From: Aureibaculum algae
Lineage (GTDB): Bacteria > Bacteroidota > Bacteroidia > Flavobacteriales > Flavobacteriaceae
Direction: 5' to 3'
DNA length: 64,000 bases
Assembly (NCBI RefSeq): GCF_006065315.1
Contig: NZ_CP040749.1
Location: forward strand, 992,001 to 1,056,000
Shown here: positions 54,769 through 63,449 of the stretch, in pieces
Layout of the letters: each line of letters begins with the position of its first letter
Numbering within the stretch: the stretch's first letter is position 1
Notes under the pieces: generated by a model
What the model was told of the DNA's origin: nothing
Database searches by the model: none
The model's input: only the letters and a program-made list of their open reading frames with translations
Position numbers and translations under genes: made by a program

Positions 54769-56904
54769 ATGAAATATTATATTCTAGTTGTGTTCATCAG
54801 TATTTCATTTTTGATGCAATCGCAAACACTGTCGAAATACATTGTAGTTGATCAATTTGGGTATCGTCCTGATTCTGAAAAAATTGCTGTTATGAGAGAT
54901 CCTGTAACGGGTTTTGATGCCTCAGAATCGTTTTCTCCAGGTGTTCAATATGCTTTAGTTAACGTTAATAGTGGTGCAACTGTTTATACTGGAAATATAG
55001 TTTCTTTCAATTCAGGTTTAGTAGATCCGTCATCGGGTGATAGAGCTTGGTGGTTCGATTTTTCGTCCTACCAAACTCCAGGCACTTATTATATTCTCGA
55101 TGTAACTAAAAATCTAAAATCATACGATTTTGTCATCAATGATAATGTTTATGAAGAGGTTTTAAAACATGCTTTTCGTACTTTTTTCTATCAACGAGCC
55201 GGGTATTCTAAAGGTGTGCAATATGCTGGTGCAAAATGGTCTGATGGAGCAAGTCATTTGGCAGCATTACAAGATTCGGAGTGCAGAAAATTTGATACAC
55301 CTAATGATGCCTCTTCGCAAAAGGATTTAAGTGGAGGATGGTATGATGCAGGCGATTACAATAAGTATACCTCATGGACGGCTAATTATATTGTTAGCTT
55401 ATTAAAAGCGTATAAAAAAAATCCTGATGCATGTGGAGATAATTATAACTTGCCTTATTCTGGAAATGGTATTCCTGATCTAATTGATGAAGTAAAATGG
55501 GGGCTCGATTACTTGCTAAAATTGCAGGAAACCAATGGTTCCATGATAAGTGTTGTAAGTCTTTCGCAAGCTTCACCGCCGTCTTCAACTACGGGAAGAA
55601 GTTTGTATGGAGGTGTAAATACATCTGGTACGTTGGCTTCTGCAGCTGCATTTGCTTATGGGGCTAAAGTATTTAATGAAATGGGAATGACTGTATATGG
55701 GGCTGATCTTTTACAAAGTGCGACCAATGCTTGGAATTGGGCAGATAATAACCCGAATGTTGTTTGGGAAAATAATAGTGCTTCTTATAATTCAGTGGGC
55801 ATTGGTGCTGGTCAACAAGAAACGAATGATTATGGCAGATTGGCTTTAAAAGTAAAGGCGGCAACCTATTTGTTTGATCTTACAAATAATGTAACCTACA
55901 AGACATTTGTAGAGAATAATTATCAAGATATTCATTTAATGCTTTGGAATTTTGCGTTCCCCTTTGAACATGAAGATCAAGAGTCGTTGTTGTATTATGC
56001 CAGTCTCACGGGAGTATCTTCAGCAGTTGCTAACGCGATAAAAAATACCTATAAAAACGCCATGCAATCTTCAAGAAATTTTGGAGGTTTAACAAATGAA
56101 TTAGACCCGTACTTAGCACATTTGGAGGACTATGTTTGGGGGAGTAATGGTACAAAGTCAAAAAAGGGACTTATGTTTTCAGATTATGTAGGTTACAATA
56201 TTGATAATACGAATAATGAAGATGCTTTAAGAGCTGCAGAGCGTTATTTACATTACCTTCATGGAGTAAATCCTTTAAACTTTTGTTATCTCTCAAATAT
56301 GTATGATTACGGGGCTGATAATGGTGTAAATGAATTTTATCATGCATGGTTTGCAGATGGAACGGATTGGGATAATGTGCAGAATGATTCAAAAGGGCCT
56401 GCTCCGGGGTTTTTAACGGGTGGACCAAATCCTAGTTATGATTGGGATGATTGTTGTTCATCAGGAGGTTGCAGTGGTCAAACGTGCAATACGGCTCAGG
56501 TTAGTAGAATTAAAGGGCAGCCTAAGCAAAAAGCCTATGATGATTTTAATACAACTTGGCCAATGAATTCTTGGGAGGTTACCGAAAATAGTAATGGTTA
56601 TCAAGTTGCGTACATAAGTTTACTATCACAATTTGTTGCCAAAAGTGGTTCTTTATCAGTAAATGAAAACGAAAATAATTCACTTAAAGTAAAATATTTT
56701 CCAAATCCTTTCCATGAAGAATTAAATATTGAAGTCAGTGAAAATTTTAGTTATACTTTTTATGATGTAACAGGGAGGGCAATCAGCTCAGGTAATTGCG
56801 ATGCTCATTGTAAAATTAATGAAGTTGCTGTAATACCAGGTATTTACCTTTTAAAAATTAGAACTTTGTATGGTTCGAAAATCTTAAAAGTAATCAAGCA
56901 ATAG
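54769..56904 (+). CDS. GH9 endoglucanase with T9SS sorting domain
   Basis: ATG 54769 begins a signal peptide (MKYYILVVFISISFLMQSQ); the frame extends to a TTG at 54730 but that part has no signal sequence. 711 residues. CelD_N Ig domain from ~23 ('YIVVDQFGYRPDSEKIAVM'), then GH9 barrel with Asp193/Asp196 in GGWYDAGDYNKY and the likely acid Glu606 in SWEVTENSNGYQ. The last ~70 residues form a T9SS C-terminal domain ('VKYFPNPFHEELNIEVS', 'YDVTGRAI', 'IPGIYLLKIR'). It is exported and probably cuts glucan or glucomannan chains outside the cell. It is the last gene of the + strand mannan operon. Confidence 0.93.
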   Translation: MKYYILVVFISISFLMQSQTLSKYIVVDQFGYRPDSEKIAVMRDPVTGFDASESFSPGVQYALVNVNSGATVYTGNIVSFNSGLVDPSSGDRAWWFDFSSYQTPGTYYILDVTKNLKSYDFVINDNVYEEVLKHAFRTFFYQRAGYSKGVQYAGAKWSDGASHLAALQDSECRKFDTPNDASSQKDLSGGWYDAGDYNKYTSWTANYIVSLLKAYKKNPDACGDNYNLPYSGNGIPDLIDEVKWGLDYLLKLQETNGSMISVVSLSQASPPSSTTGRSLYGGVNTSGTLASAAAFAYGAKVFNEMGMTVYGADLLQSATNAWNWADNNPNVVWENNSASYNSVGIGAGQQETNDYGRLALKVKAATYLFDLTNNVTYKTFVENNYQDIHLMLWNFAFPFEHEDQESLLYYASLTGVSSAVANAIKNTYKNAMQSSRNFGGLTNELDPYLAHLEDYVWGSNGTKSKKGLMFSDYVGYNIDNTNNEDALRAAERYLHYLHGVNPLNFCYLSNMYDYGADNGVNEFYHAWFADGTDWDNVQNDSKGPAPGFLTGGPNPSYDWDDCCSSGGCSGQTCNTAQVSRIKGQPKQKAYDDFNTTWPMNSWEVTENSNGYQVAYISLLSQFVAKSGSLSVNENENNSLKVKYFPNPFHEELNIEVSENFSYTFYDVTGRAISSGNCDAHCKINEVAVIPGIYLLKIRTLYGSKILKVIKQ

Positions 56905-56977
56905 ACAATTTTTCGACACTTATTAATACTAAACAAAACACTCCGATGAGGTCTAAATCTGAGATTCTTTATGTCAT

Positions 56978-57793
56978 CTATTTGTCTTTAATGCCTTTGC
57001 CCGTTGCAGCATAATAGATCCCTCCGTATAAATGATCTTTAAACCATTGATTTTCATATACTTTTTCGATATGTCCTAAAGCAGTATAAAAAGACCGTCC
57101 ACCATCAAATTCATGATACCACGAAATTGGATGAAAATTACCCATCCCTTTTCCAGTTCGGTCAACCATTTTACCATTTTTATCCATATCCCTGTTTTTC
57201 CAAGTAGCTGCAGGGGTATAATAATTTTCATCTACAGTAATAAGATAATTTAAATCACTTACTTTTTCTTCACCAAATTCATACCATTCATCCGTCCATA
57301 AAAGTTCATTAGGAAAATGTTCTAAGCCTGGAAAATTATGATTGATAATATTAAGTTTGGCTGTTTGTATTACGGGATGTATATGAAACATTCTACCTAC
57401 AAGTTTGGTGTACCAATCCCACTCGTATTCTGTATCTGATGCTGCATGGATACCAACATATCCCTTACCAGATTTAATAAAGTTTTCAAAGGCTTTCTGC
57501 TCATCGTCATCAAAAATGTTTGCTGTGGTATTTAAAAAGATTACGGCATCCATATTTTTTAACCCATCTTCGGAAATTTTTATGGCTTCTTGTTGTCTTA
57601 CGACTTTAAAATTATGTGTTGCAGCCAATTCATTGATGGCTGTAATTCCATTTGGAATTGATTCATGATGCCATCCTGCGGTTTCTGTAATTAATAAAAC
57701 TGTAAATTGTTGCTGGGCAATACTATTCTTAGGAACGAATAGGCCCAAGGAAATGATACATATAAATTGAATAAATCTTTTTTTAAAAATCAT
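56978..57793 (-). CDS. ThuA-like secreted protein (second copy)
   Basis: 271 residues with signal peptide ending near NSIAQ. ThuA motifs: 'FTVLLITETAGWHHESIPNGI', 'DAVIFLNTTAN', 'GKGYVGIHAASDTEYEWDWY', 'LLWTDEWYEFGE', 'HPISWYHEFDGGRSFYTALGHIEKVY'. It is related to the protein at 16152 but clearly diverged. It is the last gene of the - strand cluster with GH1 and two esterases. Function unknown; a role with modified or oxidised sugars is possible from the family name. Confidence 0.87.
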   Translation of the reverse strand: MIFKKRFIQFICIISLGLFVPKNSIAQQQFTVLLITETAGWHHESIPNGITAINELAATHNFKVVRQQEAIKISEDGLKNMDAVIFLNTTANIFDDDEQKAFENFIKSGKGYVGIHAASDTEYEWDWYTKLVGRMFHIHPVIQTAKLNIINHNFPGLEHFPNELLWTDEWYEFGEEKVSDLNYLITVDENYYTPAATWKNRDMDKNGKMVDRTGKGMGNFHPISWYHEFDGGRSFYTALGHIEKVYENQWFKDHLYGGIYYAATGKGIKDK

Positions 57794-57850
57794 TTGAAAT
57801 AAGTATTGAATCAGTTTAATATTTTTTACTAAAAAATGTCTTTACACTAA

Positions 57851-59392
57851 TTATAGATTATCGGAATTAGTGATAAATGCTAAATGTTTACTGTCTTTTG
57901 ACCAACTAGGAACGTTTAAAGTGCCTTGACCACCATAAATGTATGCAATAATTTTTTGAGTGCCACCTTCCATAGGCATTAATCGTAAGGTGCAATGCTT
58001 ATAAAAAGGATGACTACCAAATGCAATAGATGGTGGGAAAGAAATAAAAGCTATCCACTTGCCATTAGGAGAGACATGTGGAAACCAATCTTTAAAATTA
58101 GTATTAAAAGTTAATTGTGTAGGATTGCTTCCATCGGCTTCCATTCTCCATAATTGCATATTACCCGTTCTGTTAGAATTAAAAAAGATGTACTTTCCGT
58201 CTGGTGAATATTCAGATCCGTCATCAAGATCTTTGGTGTCTGTTAACTGTGTCTCTTTTCTTGATTCAATTTCGATACTAAAGATGTCATATTTATTATT
58301 TCGGTGACCCGTAAAAATTAATTTTTTATTGTCAGGTGAAATTCCATGTAAATAAGAAGCTCCAACACCATCAGGGGTAATCTTTCTTGGTGTTGAATCA
58401 CCTTTTGGATCCATAATATAGATAGATGAGATTCCATTATCTTTTTGATTATGATGGCTTATGCCTAATACTTTTTCGTCAAAGGAAAATACATGGTCAT
58501 TATTATTACTAGTGGCAAATCCTGTTTCTATCTGTTTTACTTCCTTTGTTTTAATATCAAAATTATATAAGAATCCATTCGAGTTGTAAACCAACTCTTT
58601 ATCTTGATTAATCCAGTTAGGAGCCTGAAGTGAATGCCCTGAACTAAGTAATGTTTTTCGCTTTCCAGTCTCTACATTCATTATTTCTAAGGTACTTCCT
58701 ATATAGTCTCTATATTCCACAAAATCTTTGGAGGCTGGCTTAACAATACGGACATTACTAAATATAGCTTTTTCTATAACATCCGGATTATGAGAACATA
58801 CATATAAACCTACGAATACCTCATTTCTTAATTGTACTCCCTCTAACTTTGTTGTTACTAGTGAATCACCAAATTTGGCAGTTGACATGTAATATTCATT
58901 CCCTCGACGTTCTAATTGAACAACATCTGGCATTTTATTATCTGATTCAATTATTTGCTCCGTTTCTCCTCCATTCGTTTTTCGGTATTGTAAAGATGTT
59001 AATCCATCTCCATGAATTGAGGCATGTACCTCTGGAGAGTTTGAACTTAAATTATTGCGAACCATCCAACCTATTTTACGATGTGGGTCTGTACCTTTTC
59101 CAACAAATTTCACTCTAGCTCGCAATATAAAATCACCTTGAATGGATTTGTAGATATATTGAAATTGATCATTTGCTCCCCAAACATTTACTCCAGAACC
59201 CGTAATTGTATATTCTTGTGTCTCCTTATTATAATCAATAGAGCCCTTAATGACAGGGTTTCCAATATTTGTTTGATTCTCAAAAATCCCATAGTTATTT
59301 GAATTTTTCATTCTTTGATTTGGTTTGATTGATTCTTGTCCATAAGAAAATAGAATACTCAAGGTAATGGTTATAAGAAATAGATGTTTCAT
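57851..59392 (-). CDS. Secreted ConA-fold + TolB-like beta-propeller protein
   Basis: 513 residues with signal peptide (MKHLFLITITLSILFSYGQ). Residues ~30-215 form a DUF1349-like concanavalin fold ('YIYKSIQGDFILRARVKFVGKG', 'HRKIGWMVRNNLSSNSPEVHA', 'FVGLYVCSHNPDVIEKAIFS'), followed by a six-bladed PD40/WD40-like TolB propeller ('GISPDNKKLIFTGHRNNKYD', 'DGSEYSPDGKYIFFNSNRTGNMQ', 'HVSPNGKWIAFISFP', 'PSWSKDSKHLAFITNSDNL'). No catalytic motif is evident. It may bind a sugar or peptide ligand in the periplasm. It lies between ThuA and GH1 in the same direction. Confidence 0.82.
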   Translation of the reverse strand: MKHLFLITITLSILFSYGQESIKPNQRMKNSNNYGIFENQTNIGNPVIKGSIDYNKETQEYTITGSGVNVWGANDQFQYIYKSIQGDFILRARVKFVGKGTDPHRKIGWMVRNNLSSNSPEVHASIHGDGLTSLQYRKTNGGETEQIIESDNKMPDVVQLERRGNEYYMSTAKFGDSLVTTKLEGVQLRNEVFVGLYVCSHNPDVIEKAIFSNVRIVKPASKDFVEYRDYIGSTLEIMNVETGKRKTLLSSGHSLQAPNWINQDKELVYNSNGFLYNFDIKTKEVKQIETGFATSNNNDHVFSFDEKVLGISHHNQKDNGISSIYIMDPKGDSTPRKITPDGVGASYLHGISPDNKKLIFTGHRNNKYDIFSIEIESRKETQLTDTKDLDDGSEYSPDGKYIFFNSNRTGNMQLWRMEADGSNPTQLTFNTNFKDWFPHVSPNGKWIAFISFPPSIAFGSHPFYKHCTLRLMPMEGGTQKIIAYIYGGQGTLNVPSWSKDSKHLAFITNSDNL

Positions 59393-59445
59393 AATCGATA
59401 TTTTTAATTTGTTTTCCTTAGTATTCTAACATTAAATACAGAGTT

Positions 59446-60822
59446 TTACCATCCTTTATTTTTAATAGCTTCTTTAAACCAATTGGCAGATGCTTTAGGA
59501 ATCCTTTCCATGGTTTTGTAATCTATATAGTTTATTCCAAATCGGATAGAATAGCCCGAAGCCCATTCGAAATTATCAAAGAGGCTCCACGCGAAATAGC
59601 CTTTTAGTTTTATTCCGTTTTCAATTGCTTTGTGGCAAGCCTCAAGATATTGTCTGTAATAATCTAATCTGTCTGTGTCATTTACTTTTCCATTTTCTAA
59701 TTTGTCGTCACAGGCAAATCCGTTTTCAGTAATATAAATATCAGGATTGTTATATCGTTTACTAATCCAATCAAGTAATTTATAACAACCCCAAGGCACA
59801 ACTGCCCAATTAAATTCTGTTAGAGGCCATGATTCATCTTGCGTTAGTAGTACATCTTGATCTTCAGAAATGCCTCCATTGCCATAAACGCTACTTTTTA
59901 CGCCTTTGTTATCATCTTGGGCAGCGTACATTGTGGTGTAATGATTAAGTCCAAAAAAATCTGAAGAGTTTTTAATCAATTTTTTTTCGTCTACGGTAAA
60001 TTTAGGCAGTCTATCTCCAAGTCTATCTTTCATTACTTTAGGATAATCTCCTAAGTAAATAGGATCTGCAAACCAGCCAATAAAAAATAAAAGAGCACGC
60101 TGGGCAGCTTCAATGTCTTCAGGTTTATCTGTAAGTGGTTCTCTCCAATCGCAATTATTTGTAATTCCTATGATACCATTTTGATGTGCAAATTCCGTTT
60201 TATATAAATTCACAGCATGGGCATGTGCTAATAATAAATGATGACCTACCAAATATGGCTCTGAATTAGAAACTCTACCTGGTGCAAAAACACCTTGACC
60301 ATAGCCTAAGATAGAAACTACCCATGGTTCGTTAAGTGTTATCCAGTTTTTAACACGATCACCAAAATGTTTAAAACACACTTTTGCGTAAGCTTCAAAG
60401 TAGCAAGCAATATCTGGATTTAACCATCCATCATTTTCCATTTGAAGAGCTAAAGGTAAGTCCCAATGATATAAAGTTACCCAAGGGGTTATATCATTAG
60501 CTAACAATTCGTCAATTAAATTATTATAAAACTGGATGCCTTCTTCATTGATTTTCCCTTTCCCTTCTGGCATAATTCTAGACCAGGAAATGGAAAAGCG
60601 ATAGGCGGTAAATCCTTGAGATTTTAATAAGGCAACATCTTCCTTGTAATTATGATAATGGTCTATGGCTTCATTTGCATTATCTCCATTTTTTATGCGA
60701 TTAGGAATGGTGCAAAAAGCATCCCATATTGATGGTCCTTTTCCGTCAATGTTATGTGCACCTTCTATTTGGTAGGAAGAGGTGGCTGTACCCCATACAA
60801 AATCATTTGAAAATTTTATCAT
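59446..60822 (-). CDS. GH1 beta-glucosidase
   Basis: 458 residues, no signal peptide, so cytoplasmic. GH1 marks: 'FVWGTATSSYQIEGAHNIDGKGPS' at the N-terminus, 'YRFSISWSRIMPEG', acid/base Glu165 in TLNEPW, nucleophile Glu366 in YITENGFA, and 'GYFAWSLFDNFEWASGYSIRFG'. Beta-glucosidase is the usual activity; beta-mannosidase or beta-galactosidase side activities occur in the family. It probably cleaves imported beta-linked disaccharides to hexoses. It begins 11 bases after the SASA esterase stop. Confidence 0.95.
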   Translation of the reverse strand: MIKFSNDFVWGTATSSYQIEGAHNIDGKGPSIWDAFCTIPNRIKNGDNANEAIDHYHNYKEDVALLKSQGFTAYRFSISWSRIMPEGKGKINEEGIQFYNNLIDELLANDITPWVTLYHWDLPLALQMENDGWLNPDIACYFEAYAKVCFKHFGDRVKNWITLNEPWVVSILGYGQGVFAPGRVSNSEPYLVGHHLLLAHAHAVNLYKTEFAHQNGIIGITNNCDWREPLTDKPEDIEAAQRALLFFIGWFADPIYLGDYPKVMKDRLGDRLPKFTVDEKKLIKNSSDFFGLNHYTTMYAAQDDNKGVKSSVYGNGGISEDQDVLLTQDESWPLTEFNWAVVPWGCYKLLDWISKRYNNPDIYITENGFACDDKLENGKVNDTDRLDYYRQYLEACHKAIENGIKLKGYFAWSLFDNFEWASGYSIRFGINYIDYKTMERIPKASANWFKEAIKNKGW

Positions 60823-60833
60823 ACGTTAATTGT

Positions 60834-62204
60834 CTATTTTGTTATAAAAGTTGAAGCAGGTAGGTTTGCTTTGTTAAATAAATTTGATTGTACGGTGTTG
60901 CCCCATGCAAATCTTACTTTTGTTGGATTTTTTACTTTTTTAGATGATACCTTTATGGTTTCCTTAAAAACTTTGGCTTTGGCTGGATAAAAATTACCAT
61001 CATCACCAGCTACTTCAAATAATAGTTGCTTATTATTAAAGTACAGTCCTTCTGCATAGTCAAAATAAACATTTACTTTATTTTTGGTAACGCTAATTTT
61101 TTTGAATGATGGACCATTTACCAAGTCATTATTCTTTTTGTAATGTTTTGTCAAAGCTAAGTTTGCTAACCGTATTCCAACCGTTTTTTTATCTTTAGGA
61201 TGTATGTCGTCTATAGTTGAAATGTCACTAGTTATAACCATATCGGTATTTGGAATTTCCATAGATACCACACGTTGAGCATCTCGTATTATGGCACCAT
61301 TAAAATTATTTTCACCATATTGATACGGTGCAATTTGAACAATATAGAATGGAAAATCATTTTTCCATAAATTACGCCAAGACTTAATTAATGCTGGAAG
61401 TGTGTGGGTATAATTATTAGAACCAACATTTGCTTCTCCTTGATACCATAATGCACCTGCAATTGTGTAGTCTATCAACGGGTTTATCATCGCGTTAAAA
61501 GTTCTAGCTGGTTCTACTGGACCCCAAGGTACTGGTTTTAATGAATTTGCGGTTTTTAACAATAGTGTATCGTTGTTAATTACTTCTTCAGGCATCCAAG
61601 TTTCAGCCGGTGTACCACCCCAGGCTGAGATAATAAGCCCTACGGGTACATCAGGATCGACTTCTTGCAATCTTTTTGCGAAAAAATAAGCTAAAGCACT
61701 ATTTTTTTTCATGGAAATAGGACTGCAAATTTCCCATTGAGAAACAATATTCAATTGTGGAAATTTTGCACTAATTTTTGGTGCGGTATAAAATCGAATA
61801 GTTGGTTGGTTGGCATTTTTCACTTCCTCTTCACCATTTTCAATACCCCATGCTGCAGACATTTCCATGTTAGATTGCCCAGAACACAGCCAGACCTCTC
61901 CAATTAAAATATCATTAAGAATTAGTGTATTATTGCCTTTGAAGGATATTGTAAAAGGTCCTCCAGCAGATGGAGTTGTAATAATAGTTTCCCAATATGC
62001 TTGGTTAGATCCTTTAACTTTATATGCTGTAGCACTCCAAGAGGGTGTTATGACAATTTCTTCATCTGGGTCCGACCATCCCCAGAGTTTAACTTCACTT
62101 TTTTGCTGCAATACCATATGGTCTGTCAATATGCTTGGTAGTCTGACGTCAGCAAATGCTATTTGCGAAACGATTAAGAAAATATATAATAAGTGTTTTT
62201 TCAT
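60834..62204 (-). CDS. SASA-family (sialate O-acetylesterase-like) acetylesterase
   Basis: ATG 62204 is chosen because it opens a signal peptide (MKKHLLYIFLIVSQIAFA); the frame runs on upstream to 62255. 456 residues. Motifs: 'LPSILTDHMVLQQKSEVKLWGWS', catalytic Ser111 in CSGQSNMEM, 'GALWYQGEANVG', and Asp333/His335 in DDIHP. It lacks the long inserted beta-sandwich of its paralogue at 10323. It likely removes acetyl groups from hemicellulose oligosaccharides in the periplasm, here with a CE2 and GH1; acetylated glucomannan would fit. Confidence 0.9.
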   Translation of the reverse strand: MKKHLLYIFLIVSQIAFADVRLPSILTDHMVLQQKSEVKLWGWSDPDEEIVITPSWSATAYKVKGSNQAYWETIITTPSAGGPFTISFKGNNTLILNDILIGEVWLCSGQSNMEMSAAWGIENGEEEVKNANQPTIRFYTAPKISAKFPQLNIVSQWEICSPISMKKNSALAYFFAKRLQEVDPDVPVGLIISAWGGTPAETWMPEEVINNDTLLLKTANSLKPVPWGPVEPARTFNAMINPLIDYTIAGALWYQGEANVGSNNYTHTLPALIKSWRNLWKNDFPFYIVQIAPYQYGENNFNGAIIRDAQRVVSMEIPNTDMVITSDISTIDDIHPKDKKTVGIRLANLALTKHYKKNNDLVNGPSFKKISVTKNKVNVYFDYAEGLYFNNKQLLFEVAGDDGNFYPAKAKVFKETIKVSSKKVKNPTKVRFAWGNTVQSNLFNKANLPASTFITK

Positions 62205-62259
62205 ATTTAATGATTTAAGGTTAGTGGTGGTCATTTTAATTTGTAGAGATTTCAAAAGA

Positions 62260-63357
62260 TTAATTTAATATATTTTTAAAAAATGGTATTAATTTTTCTG
62301 CCATTTCTTTGTGCTCATCAGTATTAGGATGTGTAGAGCATCCATGGTTATAGATTTTATCAAATTCAAAAAGTAATATTTCCTTTTTTTTATTTGTAAG
62401 AAAGTAATTTTGGATGCTTTTTAAACATGAAACGAGTAGGTCGTTATTTTCACCTTCAATCATTGGGCTATTTAATACTACAATTTTTGCTTCAGGTTGG
62501 TGCGAAATCACCATTTTTAGAAAATTAATATAATTAGAAATAAATTTTTCTTTATTAAAAGGTAAACGCATTTTTATGCCATCACCATTAGACATGTCGT
62601 TTGTTCCAAGGCATATGCTAATAATATCTGGTTTGTAATTAAAACTATAAGGTTTGGAAGTATCAAGATTCATATATAGATTTTCATATACTTGTGGCAT
62701 GATAGGTTCTTCGATATTTTCATCATTCCAATTTCTGTAGATTCCTATTCCTGACACAGAATTTAGTATATAATCTGCATGTAAGGCCCTTGCAACTCTT
62801 GGTCCGTAAGACATATATGCATTGTGTTGATCTATATATGAGTCCGAGCCACATGGGTTTTCGCTAGCGTCTGATGCGGCACCACAGGTAATTGAGTCGC
62901 CAATGAATGCTATCTTTATTTTATTCGTTTTTGTGTTTTTTACAAGTTCGTTTACTTCAATGCCTGCAAACAGTATTGCTCCGCTAGTGGCTTCTGTAGT
63001 TTTAAAAATTCTAAGTGTGTGTTCTTTGTCGGTTTTAGGAATTTTTATGGTATAAGGTCTTATTGAGTCGCTTTTTATTTTTATGCGTCCACTGTAATGG
63101 CCATCTATTTCTACGGTTACATAATTATAAGGTTCAAACTCTCCTTTTAAATAAACGTTGCAAAAGGTTCCCTTAAAAGTGGATGTCACGGAAGCTCCAG
63201 ATGTAATTAAAGCTATGGTGCTGTCATTTATTACTTCAGTTCTACCTTGATAAGATAAATAGTGATTATTTGTTTTGTAAAATGTCGTTTTGTTCTTTTG
63301 TTGATGACATCCTGCCATTACAATAAAAAAAATGAGAAGATATATTTTGTTAAACAT
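62260..63357 (-). CDS. CE2-like acetylesterase lipoprotein
   Basis: 365 residues. Lipobox Cys17 (FIVMAGC) followed by H-Q-Q-K. Residues ~30-140 are a beta-sandwich ('YNYVTVEIDGHYSGRIKI', 'HTLRIFKTTEATSGAILFAGIEV'), then an SGNH hydrolase domain with Ser155 in IAFIGDSITCGAA, 'DIISICLGTNDMSNGDG' and a terminal catalytic 'HPNTDEH'. This two-domain layout is that of carbohydrate esterase family 2, which deacetylates xylo-, gluco- and mannosaccharides. It lies first after the AraC gene in the - strand cluster. Confidence 0.88.
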   Translation of the reverse strand: MFNKIYLLIFFIVMAGCHQQKNKTTFYKTNNHYLSYQGRTEVINDSTIALITSGASVTSTFKGTFCNVYLKGEFEPYNYVTVEIDGHYSGRIKIKSDSIRPYTIKIPKTDKEHTLRIFKTTEATSGAILFAGIEVNELVKNTKTNKIKIAFIGDSITCGAASDASENPCGSDSYIDQHNAYMSYGPRVARALHADYILNSVSGIGIYRNWNDENIEEPIMPQVYENLYMNLDTSKPYSFNYKPDIISICLGTNDMSNGDGIKMRLPFNKEKFISNYINFLKMVISHQPEAKIVVLNSPMIEGENNDLLVSCLKSIQNYFLTNKKKEILLFEFDKIYNHGCSTHPNTDEHKEMAEKLIPFFKNILN

Positions 63358-63449
63358 GTAGAAGTTTTAAACTATAAAGTTATGCTAAATCACTAAATCA
63401 CGCTTAAAATTATTTATCAAATTGTGATATTATTAAAACAAAACTTAGG
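63358..63449 (-). promoter_or_regulatory. Gap between AraC regulator and CE2 gene
   Basis: 92 bases between the regulator stop and the CE2 start codon, both on the - strand. The sequence contains AATATCACAATTTGATAAAT when read on the - strand, with a TATC and a GATA half-site, but no perfect match to the ATTGATA-N6-TATCAAT operator. No perfect TAnnTTTG box. A promoter for the esterase cluster here is possible but weak. Confidence 0.25.

Noticed and set aside
61810..62268. 152-codon frame opposite the SASA esterase
   Set aside because: It lies fully antisense to a well-supported gene with catalytic motifs and shows no family features of its own.
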